The notes under the pieces: generated by a model
The model's input: only the letters and a program-made list of their open reading frames with translations
Told to the model about the DNA's origin: nothing
The model's database searches: none
Shown: piece after piece, positions 25,498 through 34,489 of the stretch
How positions within the stretch are numbered: the first letter of the stretch is position 1
Layout: each line of letters starts with the position of its first letter
Assembly: GCF_034479515.1 (NCBI RefSeq)
Contig: NZ_CP140152.1
Location: 3,596,001 to 3,660,000, forward strand
From: Duganella zoogloeoides
GTDB lineage: Bacteria; Pseudomonadota; Gammaproteobacteria; Burkholderiales; Burkholderiaceae_D
DNA length: 64,000 nt
Direction: 5' to 3'
Position numbers and translations under genes: made by a program

Positions 25498-28400
25498 ATG
25501 ACCCGACCCGCCCTCCACGACTGGCAAGACTTCCACCCCGCCGTTGCCGCGTGGTTTGGCGCGACCTTCCCCGCCGCCACCGAGGCCCAGCGCCGCGCCT
25601 GGCCGCTGATCCAGGCTGGCCGCCCCACCCTGATCGCCGCGCCCACCGGCTCGGGCAAAACGCTCACCGCCTTCCTCGCTGCCATCGATGCGCTGGTGCG
25701 CGAGAGCGGCGCCGGCCCGCTGCCCGATGTCACACGGGTGCTGTACGTTTCGCCGCTGAAGGCGTTGTCGAACGATATCCGCGTGAACCTGCTCGCGCCG
25801 CTGGAGGGCATAACCGCGCAGTTGCAGGCGATGGGACTGCCGCCGCACGGCATCCGCAGCGCCGTGCGCACCGGCGACACCACCCAGGCCGAACGCAATG
25901 CCATGCGCCGCCGCGCGCCGCACATCCTGGTATCCACGCCCGAATCGCTGTACGTCCTGCTCGGTTCCGACAGCGGCCGCGCCATGCTGGCCGGCGTGCG
26001 CACGGTGATCGTCGATGAAATCCACGCGGTAGCCGGCAGCAAACGTGGCAGCCACCTGTCGCTGAGCCTGGAGCGGCTCGAGGCCTTGTGCGAGACGCCG
26101 CCGGTGCGCATCGGCCTGTCGGCCACGCAAAAACCCTTGTCCACCGTGGCGCATTTCCTGGCCGGTACCGGCGCGGATTGCGCGGTGGTGGACGTGGGCC
26201 ACGTGCGTGCGCGCGACCTGGGGCTGGAACTGCCGCCGGTGCCGCTGGAAGCGGTAATGCCCAACGAAGTGTGGGAGCGCGTGTACGACAAGCTGGCGGA
26301 ACTGACCGTCCTGCACCGCACCACGCTGGTGTTCGTCAATACGCGGCGCATGGCCGAGCGCATGGCACGCCACCTGGCCGACCGCCTGGGCGGCGAACAC
26401 GTGGCCGCACACCACGGCAGCCTGGCCAAGGAATACCGGCTCGATGCCGAGCAGCGCCTCAAGCGCGGCGATTTGCGGGTGCTGGTCGCTACTGCCTCGC
26501 TGGAACTGGGCATCGACATCGGCGACGTGGACCTCGTTTGCCAGATCGGCTCTCCGCGCAGCATTGCCGCCTTCCTGCAGCGCGTGGGCCGCTCGGGCCA
26601 CCACGTGGGCGGGCTGCCCAAGGGACGGCTGTTTCCCACGTCGCGCGACGACCTGGTGGAATGCGCGGCGCTGCTCGACTGCGTGCGCCGCGACGAACTC
26701 GATATCCTGCATGTGCCGGTGGCGCCGCTCGATGTGCTGGCTCAGCACATCGTGGCCGAAGTGGCCAGCCGCGAATGGCGCGAGGACGACCTGTTCGCCC
26801 TGATGCGTCAGGCCTGGCCCTACGCCCCCCTGGTCCGCGACCGTTTCGACGCCGTGCTGCGCATGCTCTCGGAAGGCTACACCACGCGCCAGGGCGTGCG
26901 CGGCGCCTACCTGCACAGAGATACCGTGAGCGGCACCGTGCGCGGACGGCGCGGCGGCAAGCTCACCGCCGTCACCTCGGGCGGCACCATTCCCGACAAT
27001 GCGGATTATTCGGTGCTGCTCGAACCGCAGGGCATCTCGATCGGCACCGTGCACGAGGACTTCGCGGTCGAAAGTCTGGCCGGCGACGTTTTCCAGCTCG
27101 GGAACACGTCGTACCGCATCCAGCGCATCGACGCCGGCAAGGTGCGGGTGGAAGACGCCCACGGCGCCGCGCCCAACATCCCGTTCTGGATCGGCGAGGC
27201 GCCGGGCCGCAGCGATGAGCTGTCGTTCGGCGTGGCGCGCCTGCGCGGCGAGATCTGCCGGCTGCTGGGCCGTGCCGAGGGCGAGTCCGGCGCAGCCGCA
27301 TTGGAACGCGCCATCGACTGGCTGCACGAACACCTGGGGCTGAACGACGACGCCGCGCGCCAGATCGTCGATTATCTGGCCCGCGCCCGCTCCGCCCTGG
27401 GCGCACTGCCCACCCATGACACGCTGGTGATGGAGCGCTTTTTCGACGAGTCGGGCGGCATGCAGCTGGTGCTCCATACGCCGTACGGCAGCCGCATCAA
27501 CCGCGCCTGGGGCCTCGCCTTGCGCAAGCGCTTCTGCCGCAATTTCAATTTCGAATTGCAGGCCGCCGCCACCGAAGACGCCATCGTGCTGTCGCTGTCC
27601 GAGAGCCACAGCTTCCCGCTCGACGAGGTATGGCGCTACCTGCGCGCCGCCACCGCCGAGCAGGTCCTGGTGCAGGCGCTGCTCGACGCGCCGCTGTTCA
27701 ACGTGCGGTGGCGCTGGAACGCCACCACCGCGCTGGCCCTGCCGCGTTACGCCGGTGGACGCAAGGTCGCGCCACAGCTGCAAAGAATGAAAAGCGACGA
27801 CCTGCTCGCTGCCGTGTTCCCCGACCAGGCGGCGTGCCTGGAAAATATCGTCGGCGAACGCGAACTGCCGAGCCACCCGCTGGTGGACCAGACGCTGGAC
27901 GACTGCCTGCACGAAGCGATGGACAGCGAAGGCTGGCTGGCCCTGCTGCGGCGCATGGAGGCGGGCGAGGTACGGCTGCTGGCCCGCGACCTGCCGGCGC
28001 CGTCGCCGCTGGCGATGGAAATCCTCAACGCCCGCCCTTACGCCTTTCTGGACGACGCGCCGCTGGAAGAGCGCCGCACCCAGGCAGTGCTCAACCGCCG
28101 CTGGACCGACCCCGCCTCCACCGACGACCTGGGCGCGCTGGACGCTGGCGCCATCGAGGCGGTGGCACAGGAAGCGTGGCCCGATGTACGGAGCAGCGAC
28201 GAGATGCACGAGGCGCTGGTCGCCCTGGCCGCCATTACGCAGGACGAGGCCAGCGCCAACGCCGGCTGGGCCGGCTGGCTGCAAACGCTGGTGGCCGGCG
28301 GACGCGCCACGCTGCTGGCCGATGGCGACACGCAGCTGTGGGTGGCGCTCGAACGGCTGGCCTGCCTGCAAGCGGCGTATCCGCATGCCTTGGCCACGCC

Positions 28401-29895
28401 GCTACTGGCGCCGCCACCGGCCCACCTTGACGACGAAGCGTGGACCCGCGACAGCGCGCTGGTGGAACTGCTGCGCGCGCGCCAGGGCGGCTTCGGCCCG
28501 CAAACCATCGCCGCCATCGCCGCCCCGCTGGGTTTGCATGCATCGACAGCGACCATCGCGCTCACCCGGCTGGAGAGCGAAGGCTACGTCATGCGCGGCC
28601 GCTTCACGCCCGGTGCGGAGGACGAGGAATGGGTGGAACGCCACCTGCTGGCGCGCATCCACCGCTACACCATCAAGCGGCTGCGGCGCGAGATCGAGCC
28701 GGTCGAGCGCCAGGACTTCATGCGCTTCCTGTTCGACTGGCAGCACCTGTCCGAGGGGAACCAGCTCAGTGGTCAGGACGCGCTGGCGCAGATCCTGGCG
28801 CAGCTCGAAGGCTACGAGGCGGCGGCAGGCGGCTGGGAAAGCGACCTGCTGGCCTTGCGCGTGGACGACTATTCGAACACCTGGCTCGACGACCTGTGCC
28901 GCGCCGGCAAGATCGTCTGGACCCGCGTGGGCGCCCCAGCTTCCGCCGCCGGCGGCCCGGTGCGCGGCACGCCGCTGGTGCTGCTGCCCCGCCGTCAACT
29001 GGCGCTGTGGCACGCGCTGCCGGCGGTGGCCGGCGAGATCACCGTATCGGCCCGCGCTGCGCGGGTGCTGGCTGCGCTGCGCAGCGAAGGCGCGATGTTC
29101 TTCGACGAACTGGCGCGCGACGCCCGCCTGCTCGGTGCGGAGCTGGAAACCGCGCTGGGCGAACTGGTGGCCACGGGCCTGGTCAATGCCGACAGCTATG
29201 CCGGCCTGCGCGCCATGCTGGCGCCGGCAGCCAGGCGCAACGCGCTCGATAAGCGCCGCCGGCGCGGCATGGTGGGCGCCGGGCCGGCGATGGAAGAAGC
29301 CGGCCGCTGGGCGCTGGTGCGCCGCACCGACGGCGTCACCATCGTCGAACGGCCCAGCGAGATAGCCGCCGCCGGCGATCCCGTGTCAGCCATCGCCGCG
29401 AAAAAGCCGGCGCCGCCGGCGCGCCGGCCACGCACCGATCCCGACACGCTCGAGCACATCGCCATGACCTTGTTGCGCCGTTACGGCGTGATGTTCTGGC
29501 GCCTGCTCGAGCGCGAGGCGTCGTGGATGCCGGCCTGGCGCGAACTGCTGCCCGTCTATCACCGGCTCGAAGCACGCGGCGACATCCGTGGCGGGCGCTT
29601 CGTGGCCGGACTGTCGGGGGAACAGTTCGCGCTGCCCGAAGCGATTCCGCTGCTGCGCGACATGCGGCGCCGTCCGCACGATGGCGCCTACGTGTGCCTG
29701 TCCGGCATCGATCCGCTCAACCTGTGCGGCACCCTGCTCCCCGGCGACAAGGTGCCGGCGCTGGCCGGCAACCGCATCCTGTTCCGCGACGGCCTGCCGG
29801 TGGCCATGCAAACCGGCAGCAAGCTGCGCTACATTGGCAACCCGGAACCGGTCGAACGCGAGCTGCTGCGCGCGCACCTGCTGACCAATAGTTAG
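25498..29895 (+). CDS. lhr: Lhr-type large DEAD/H ATP-dependent helicase
   Basis: About 1465 residues, close to the usual length of long Lhr proteins. Helicase motifs in order: Walker A AAPTGSGKT, YVSPLKAL, Walker B VDEIHA, SAT (GLSATQ), then the second RecA domain with VFVNTRR, TASLELGIDIG and QRVGRSGH. After these come the Lhr winged-helix/beta-barrel core and a long C-terminal HTH/DUF region (about 900-1465). Lhr is a 3'-5' helicase linked to DNA repair and mutagen tolerance. ATG 25498 (MTRPALHDWQ) matches family starts; ATG 25444 would add 18 residues; neither has a strong ribosome-binding site. Confidence 0.93.
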   Translation: MTRPALHDWQDFHPAVAAWFGATFPAATEAQRRAWPLIQAGRPTLIAAPTGSGKTLTAFLAAIDALVRESGAGPLPDVTRVLYVSPLKALSNDIRVNLLAPLEGITAQLQAMGLPPHGIRSAVRTGDTTQAERNAMRRRAPHILVSTPESLYVLLGSDSGRAMLAGVRTVIVDEIHAVAGSKRGSHLSLSLERLEALCETPPVRIGLSATQKPLSTVAHFLAGTGADCAVVDVGHVRARDLGLELPPVPLEAVMPNEVWERVYDKLAELTVLHRTTLVFVNTRRMAERMARHLADRLGGEHVAAHHGSLAKEYRLDAEQRLKRGDLRVLVATASLELGIDIGDVDLVCQIGSPRSIAAFLQRVGRSGHHVGGLPKGRLFPTSRDDLVECAALLDCVRRDELDILHVPVAPLDVLAQHIVAEVASREWREDDLFALMRQAWPYAPLVRDRFDAVLRMLSEGYTTRQGVRGAYLHRDTVSGTVRGRRGGKLTAVTSGGTIPDNADYSVLLEPQGISIGTVHEDFAVESLAGDVFQLGNTSYRIQRIDAGKVRVEDAHGAAPNIPFWIGEAPGRSDELSFGVARLRGEICRLLGRAEGESGAAALERAIDWLHEHLGLNDDAARQIVDYLARARSALGALPTHDTLVMERFFDESGGMQLVLHTPYGSRINRAWGLALRKRFCRNFNFELQAAATEDAIVLSLSESHSFPLDEVWRYLRAATAEQVLVQALLDAPLFNVRWRWNATTALALPRYAGGRKVAPQLQRMKSDDLLAAVFPDQAACLENIVGERELPSHPLVDQTLDDCLHEAMDSEGWLALLRRMEAGEVRLLARDLPAPSPLAMEILNARPYAFLDDAPLEERRTQAVLNRRWTDPASTDDLGALDAGAIEAVAQEAWPDVRSSDEMHEALVALAAITQDEASANAGWAGWLQTLVAGGRATLLADGDTQLWVALERLACLQAAYPHALATPLLAPPPAHLDDEAWTRDSALVELLRARQGGFGPQTIAAIAAPLGLHASTATIALTRLESEGYVMRGRFTPGAEDEEWVERHLLARIHRYTIKRLRREIEPVERQDFMRFLFDWQHLSEGNQLSGQDALAQILAQLEGYEAAAGGWESDLLALRVDDYSNTWLDDLCRAGKIVWTRVGAPASAAGGPVRGTPLVLLPRRQLALWHALPAVAGEITVSARAARVLAALRSEGAMFFDELARDARLLGAELETALGELVATGLVNADSYAGLRAMLAPAARRNALDKRRRRGMVGAGPAMEEAGRWALVRRTDGVTIVERPSEIAAAGDPVSAIAAKKPAPPARRPRTDPDTLEHIAMTLLRRYGVMFWRLLEREASWMPAWRELLPVYHRLEARGDIRGGRFVAGLSGEQFALPEAIPLLRDMRRRPHDGAYVCLSGIDPLNLCGTLLPGDKVPALAGNRILFRDGLPVAMQTGSKLRYIGNPEPVERELLRAHLLTNS

Positions 29896-29970
29896 CCTTG
29901 CGGCAACCAACCTTGCGCGTATGTGGTGAAGCGCACATTAATGGGGCGTTGCCAGGCCTACCATGAGGCC

Positions 29971-32043
29971 ATGACAAAATCACGCCCACTCAATATTTTC
30001 CTTGCGATCGTCGGCTTCCTCGTGCTGCTGCTGGTGGCGGTCGTCATCTTCATCCTGACGTTCGACTGGAATCGCGCCAAGCCCTACATCAACAACAAGG
30101 TGTCGGAAAGTATCGGACGCGAGTTCGCCATCAAGGGCGATCTCAGCGTGCGCTTCAAGTGGAAGGAACCGAACGAAACCGGCTGGCGCCACTACGTGCC
30201 CAGGCCGCAGATCAACGCTGCCGACGTCCACATCGCCAACCCGGAATGGACCAAGGCCGGGCCGCAGCTGGTCAGCGTGGGCAACGTGGCGGCCGGCATC
30301 CACTTGCTGCCGCTGCTGCACAAGGAGGCGCACATCTCCGACCTGGCCGTGGAAAGACTGGCCGTGGCAGCAGAACGCCGCGCCGATGGCACCAATACCT
30401 GGACCTTCAAGGACAACGGCCCTTCCGAGTGGGAGGTCAATATCGACCGCGTGCAGCTGAGCGAGGGTACGGCGCGCTATATCGACCGTGGCATCGATCT
30501 CGATGTCAACGCCAAGGCGGAAACCTTGTCTGGTGACGAAGCGAAGATTTACGGCCTGCGCTTCATCCTGGGCGGCACCTACCGCGACGCCAAGATCGTC
30601 GGCGGCGGCAAGACCGGCAACGTACTTTCGCTGCAGCAGGACCACCTGAAGTTTCCGATCCAGGCCAATGCTGCCGCCGGCAAGAACAAGCTGGCCCTGG
30701 AAGGCGTGATCACCGATCCGCGTTCGCTGGCCGGCATCGACCTCAATATGTCGCTGGCCGGCGCCTCGATGGCCGACCTGTACACGATCACCGGCGTGCT
30801 GCTGCCGGCCACGCCGCCGTATGCCACCCGTGGCCGCCTGGTCGGCAAGAAAGCCGGCGCGGACTGGAACTGGGCCTATCGCAATTTCACCGGCACCGTG
30901 GGCGGCAGCGACCTCGAGGGCACGCTCGAATACAGCGTGCGCAAACCGCGGCCACTACTGACCGGCGCCGTGCAGTCGAAACAGCTGCGCCTTGAAGACC
31001 TGGGCCCTACCATCGGCGCCGACTCCAACGAAGACAAGGCGGCGCGCGGCCAGAAAAAAGTCCAGCCAAATGGCAAGGCCCTGCCGGTCGAGCAGTTCAA
31101 CACCGAGAAATGGGACGCGCTCGATGCCGACGTCAAGTTCACCGGTAAAAAACTGGTACGCACGGCCGACATTCCATTTACCGACGTGGAAACCCACATC
31201 CGCATGAAGGACAAGGTGCTCACCCTCACGCCGCTCAACTTCGGCATGGCCGGCGGCACCGTCACATCCAACATCCGCCTCGATGGCCGCAACAACACCA
31301 TCGATGCCCAGATGCGGGCGGCCGCGCGCCACCTGAAAATCAAGCAGCTGTTTCCCAAGCTGGAATCGATGCAGGCCAGCGTGGGTGAAGTCAACGCCGA
31401 CGTGGCGCTCGCTGGCAAGGGCAATTCGGTATCGACCATGCTGGCCACGTCCGACGGTGAACTGGGCGCCACTGTCAGCGACGGCACGGTCAGCAAATTC
31501 ATCCTCGAAGCGGCGGGCCTGAACGTGGCCAACCTGGTGTTCGTCAAACTGTTCGGCGACAAGCAGGTGGAGCTCAACTGCGGCGCCGGCGACTTCGTGG
31601 TGGAACGCGGCAATGCGCAAATCCGCCGCTTCGTGGTCGATACCGACGAAGCCGTGATCAATGTCACGGGTTCGGTCAACCTGGCCACCGAGCAGCTGGA
31701 CCTCGACGTCAAGCCGCAGACCAAGGGCGCCCGCATCATCACGCTGCGCACGCCGCTGTACGCCAAGGGCACCTTTACCGACCCGAAAGTGGGACCGCAT
31801 GTCGGCCCACTGGCGTTGAAAGGTGGCGCGGCCGTGGCACTGGCGTCCGTGGTCAATCCGCTGGCTGCGCTGCTGCCTTTGATTAACGTCAGCAAGGTGG
31901 AACCGGTCAATTGCGCTGCGGCGCTGGCCGACGCTACCCGCACCCGCAACCTGGCGCAATCGCCGTCCGCAACGCGTAACGTGCAGGCCAAGAAGCCGGT
32001 GCCCGATGCGCAGAATGTCACGCCGGTTCCCAGCAAAAAGTAA
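29971..32043 (+). CDS. AsmA-family inner-membrane protein
   Basis: 690 residues: an N-terminal transmembrane helix (RPLNIFLAIVGFLVLLLVAV, about 4-30) then a long periplasmic, beta-rich region. The start has the AsmA features DWNRAKPYINNKVSESIGREFAI and the C-terminal AsmA_2 part includes LATSDGELGATVSDG and INVTGSVNLATEQLDLDV. AsmA-like proteins (AsmA, YhdP, TamB relatives) form bridges for phospholipid transfer between the two membranes. ATG 29971 with GAGG ahead is preferred over 29923. It lies 75 nt after lhr and is followed by a strong hairpin. Confidence 0.9.
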   Translation: MTKSRPLNIFLAIVGFLVLLLVAVVIFILTFDWNRAKPYINNKVSESIGREFAIKGDLSVRFKWKEPNETGWRHYVPRPQINAADVHIANPEWTKAGPQLVSVGNVAAGIHLLPLLHKEAHISDLAVERLAVAAERRADGTNTWTFKDNGPSEWEVNIDRVQLSEGTARYIDRGIDLDVNAKAETLSGDEAKIYGLRFILGGTYRDAKIVGGGKTGNVLSLQQDHLKFPIQANAAAGKNKLALEGVITDPRSLAGIDLNMSLAGASMADLYTITGVLLPATPPYATRGRLVGKKAGADWNWAYRNFTGTVGGSDLEGTLEYSVRKPRPLLTGAVQSKQLRLEDLGPTIGADSNEDKAARGQKKVQPNGKALPVEQFNTEKWDALDADVKFTGKKLVRTADIPFTDVETHIRMKDKVLTLTPLNFGMAGGTVTSNIRLDGRNNTIDAQMRAAARHLKIKQLFPKLESMQASVGEVNADVALAGKGNSVSTMLATSDGELGATVSDGTVSKFILEAAGLNVANLVFVKLFGDKQVELNCGAGDFVVERGNAQIRRFVVDTDEAVINVTGSVNLATEQLDLDVKPQTKGARIITLRTPLYAKGTFTDPKVGPHVGPLALKGGAAVALASVVNPLAALLPLINVSKVEPVNCAAALADATRTRNLAQSPSATRNVQAKKPVPDAQNVTPVPSKK

Positions 32044-32051
32044 GTACTGAT

Positions 32052-32097
32052 CCCCTGAGGCAATACGTGTAATCATCGTCTTACACAGCCTCAGGGG
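32052..32097. terminator. large nested hairpin after the AsmA-like gene
   Basis: CCCCTGAGGC (32052-32061) is perfectly inverted as GCCTCAGGGG (32088-32097). Inside it GTGTAA (32067-32072) pairs with TTACAC (32081-32086). The stem is very stable, but no T-run follows on either strand, so it may terminate by another route, protect the 3' end, or act in the leader of the cyanophycin operon that starts 68 bp later. Confidence 0.5.
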
Positions 32098-32165
32098 GAG
32101 CACCGATATCACGCCTTCCCCCCGCCCGGGATAATGCATCAAATAAACCAGTTTCCGGGCCTCCC

Positions 32166-33638
32166 ATGCAAACCTCCCTCGCGCCATTGTTGTCTTCAGC
32201 GCCTTCGGCGTCCTCCACGCCATCGGCGAAAGAACTTTATTTTTTGCTTGAGCACGGCGCATTGACCGAGCACCGCGATACTGCCCGCGGCTATCTCGAC
32301 CGCCAGCTGCAAGCGGCGCGCGCGCTGCAAGACGACGTGCCGGCCGACGTCACCGAGATGGGCGAGTGGATGCGCGCGCGCAGCGTGGCCGTCGGCCAGC
32401 AGTACCGCGACTATCTCGACGCCCGGCGCAGCGGCGCCCCGCGCCGCTACTTCGCCAGCAAATCCCACGCGATGTACTTCATCAAGGCGGTCGCACCAAC
32501 CAAGTTGGTCGATGGCGCCTGGCTGTTTGCCTTGCTCGATCGCTGGGAAGACGCCGATTTCCGTCCACTGATTCAAACATACCTGGAAGAACTGGGCGAC
32601 GGCATCGCCGAAAAAAACCACGTGGTCCTGTACAAGAAGCTGCTGGCCGGCCTCGAATGCGACCAGTGGCGCGGCCTCGACGACGACAAGTTCGTGCAGG
32701 GCGCGATCCAGCTGGCGCTGGCGGCGGACGCCGAACACTACCTGCCCGAAATCGTCGGCTACAACCTCGGTTACGAACAGCTGCCGCTGCACCTGTTGAT
32801 CACGTCGTACGAACTCAACGAGCTGGGCATCGACCCCTATTACTTCACCCTGCACATCACGGTGGACAATGCGGGCACCGGCCACGCCCACAAGGCGCTG
32901 CAAGGCGTGCAGCAGTTGATGGCCAACGCCGCCGACCCGGCCGACTTCCAGCGCCGCATGCTCGACGGCTATCGCCTCAACGACCTGGGCGCGTGCACCA
33001 CGTCGGTCATCAGCGAATTCGACCTGGAAGCGGAACTGGTGCAGATCATGCAGGAGAAAAGCGTGGTCGGCCAGAACATGCACTCCGATTACTGCCGCGT
33101 GGCGGGCCGCAGCATCAACGACTGGCTGGCCGAGCCCACGCAAATCCCGCACATGCTGCTGGAACTGGAAAACGCCGGCTGGATCAAGCGCGGCGAACCG
33201 GCCGAGAACAGCCGCTTCTGGAAACTGATCCAGAGCGAGCGCGCCGAGATGTTCGGAGTGTTCAGCGGCTATGAACAGCAGATTTTGCGCGACTGGATCG
33301 CCACGCCACGCACAGCGACAGCGCAAGCACCTGCCACGGGCGCGCGCGTGATCAGCTTCCGCGCCCGCCAGCGCGCCATGGAAACGCTGGGTGGCGGCGC
33401 GGTCACGCGCCCCAATGCCAACAAGCCGCGCGGCGTGATCCGCCACCATCCGGCGCGCGAAGCGGACCTCGATGCCGGCGATGGCGGCTCGGAACTGCGC
33501 CGCCTGGAACAGCGCCTGGCCGCCGCCGGCAGCAAGCCTGCGGCGATGACCATGCTGATCGACCTGATGTCGCCGGCACGCCACCACAGCGCCTCCGGCC
33601 TGATGGCCACCCGCATCTTCCGCCAACTGCTGGCGTGA
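32166..33638 (+). CDS. heme-oxygenase-like diiron (HDO) protein in the cyanophycin operon
   Basis: 490 residues of the 'iron-containing redox enzyme' group (Haem_oxygenase_2-like fold). Visible metal-site candidates lie in EELGDGIAEKNHVVLY (Glu141/142, His152), ITSYELNELG (Glu216) and TLHITVDNAGTGHAH (His230, Asp234, His240), the spacing expected of HDO diiron oxidases or oxygenases such as UndA and BesC. About 330-490 is a less structured basic tail. Known HDOs act on fatty acids, amino acids or related small molecules; the substrate here is unknown. The stop is 2 nt before the cyanophycinase start, so it is clearly cotranscribed with cphB and cphA. A role in cyanophycin or Asp/Arg metabolism is inferred from context only. 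Confidence 0.75.
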   Translation: MQTSLAPLLSSAPSASSTPSAKELYFLLEHGALTEHRDTARGYLDRQLQAARALQDDVPADVTEMGEWMRARSVAVGQQYRDYLDARRSGAPRRYFASKSHAMYFIKAVAPTKLVDGAWLFALLDRWEDADFRPLIQTYLEELGDGIAEKNHVVLYKKLLAGLECDQWRGLDDDKFVQGAIQLALAADAEHYLPEIVGYNLGYEQLPLHLLITSYELNELGIDPYYFTLHITVDNAGTGHAHKALQGVQQLMANAADPADFQRRMLDGYRLNDLGACTTSVISEFDLEAELVQIMQEKSVVGQNMHSDYCRVAGRSINDWLAEPTQIPHMLLELENAGWIKRGEPAENSRFWKLIQSERAEMFGVFSGYEQQILRDWIATPRTATAQAPATGARVISFRARQRAMETLGGGAVTRPNANKPRGVIRHHPAREADLDAGDGGSELRRLEQRLAAAGSKPAAMTMLIDLMSPARHHSASGLMATRIFRQLLA

Positions 33639-33640
33639 GG

Positions 33641-34489
33641 ATGGATACAAGCGTGAGTACAGGCCACCTGATGATCATAGGCGGAGGCGAAGACCGCACC
33701 GATGACAAGAATGTATTGACCCGCTTCGTCGAAATAGCCGGCGGCGCCGGACGCCGTCTCGTCGTCATCACCACCGCCAGCCGCGTACCTGACAAGGTAT
33801 GGGAGATGTACGACACGGCGTTCGCCGACCTGGGCGTCGCCGCCCGCAAGCACCTGCATCTCGACTCGCGCGCCGATGCCAACAACCCCGCACTGGTCGC
33901 GGAAATCGAACAGGCCGACGGCATCTTCATGACCGGCGGCGACCAGAAGCGCCTGATGGCCATCATCGGCGGCACGCTGGCCGACGAGGCCATGCACCGC
34001 GCGTTGATCGAACGCGGCGCGGTGATTGCCGGCACCAGCGCTGGCGCGTCGGCCATGTCCAACCACATGCTTGCCGACGGCAAGACCGATCTGCATCCCG
34101 AAAAGGGCGCGGTGCACCTGGGTGCGGGCCTGGGGCTGGTCAACCGCGTGGTGATCGACCAGCATTTCTCGCAGCGCCACCGGCTCGCGCGGCTGCTCAC
34201 CATCGTTGCCGCCAATCCGCACTTGCTCGGCATCGGCATCGATGAAGATACGGCGCTGATCGTCACGCCGGGTTCCGGTATCGAGGTGATCGGCGATGGC
34301 GCCGTCACCATTGCCGACGGCCGCGACACCATCACCAACATCGCCGACCTGCCGCAGCACGGTTGTCCGGAATTGATCGACGTCCGGCTGCACCTGCTGC
34401 CTTCCGGTTCGCGCTACAAGACTATCGAAGCCCCGGCGCCGCTCGCACATTTTATGCATATCGTCACCCATAGGAACACCCTGTCATGA
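33641..34489 (+). CDS. cphB: cyanophycinase
   Basis: 282 residues, a serine exopeptidase of the peptidase S51 family that cuts beta-Asp-Arg dipeptides from the storage polymer cyanophycin. The nucleophile Ser133 is in AGTSAGASAM; His174 (DQHFSQRHR) and GIDEDTAL also belong to the conserved site; MTGGDQKRLM lines the pocket. ATG 33641 is used; GTG 33635 and GTG 33653 are alternatives. The stop overlaps the cphA start by 4 nt (ATGA). Having polymer synthesis and breakdown in one operon is common outside cyanobacteria. No isoaspartyl dipeptidase, which would finish the degradation, is found in the window. Confidence 0.93.
   Translation: MDTSVSTGHLMIIGGGEDRTDDKNVLTRFVEIAGGAGRRLVVITTASRVPDKVWEMYDTAFADLGVAARKHLHLDSRADANNPALVAEIEQADGIFMTGGDQKRLMAIIGGTLADEAMHRALIERGAVIAGTSAGASAMSNHMLADGKTDLHPEKGAVHLGAGLGLVNRVVIDQHFSQRHRLARLLTIVAANPHLLGIGIDEDTALIVTPGSGIEVIGDGAVTIADGRDTITNIADLPQHGCPELIDVRLHLLPSGSRYKTIEAPAPLAHFMHIVTHRNTLS

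Noticed and set aside
25414..28386. Long minus-strand open frame opposite the helicase gene
   Set aside because: Its sequence has no domain sense; it is the antisense shadow of lhr caused by high G+C, and the plus frame carries all helicase motifs.
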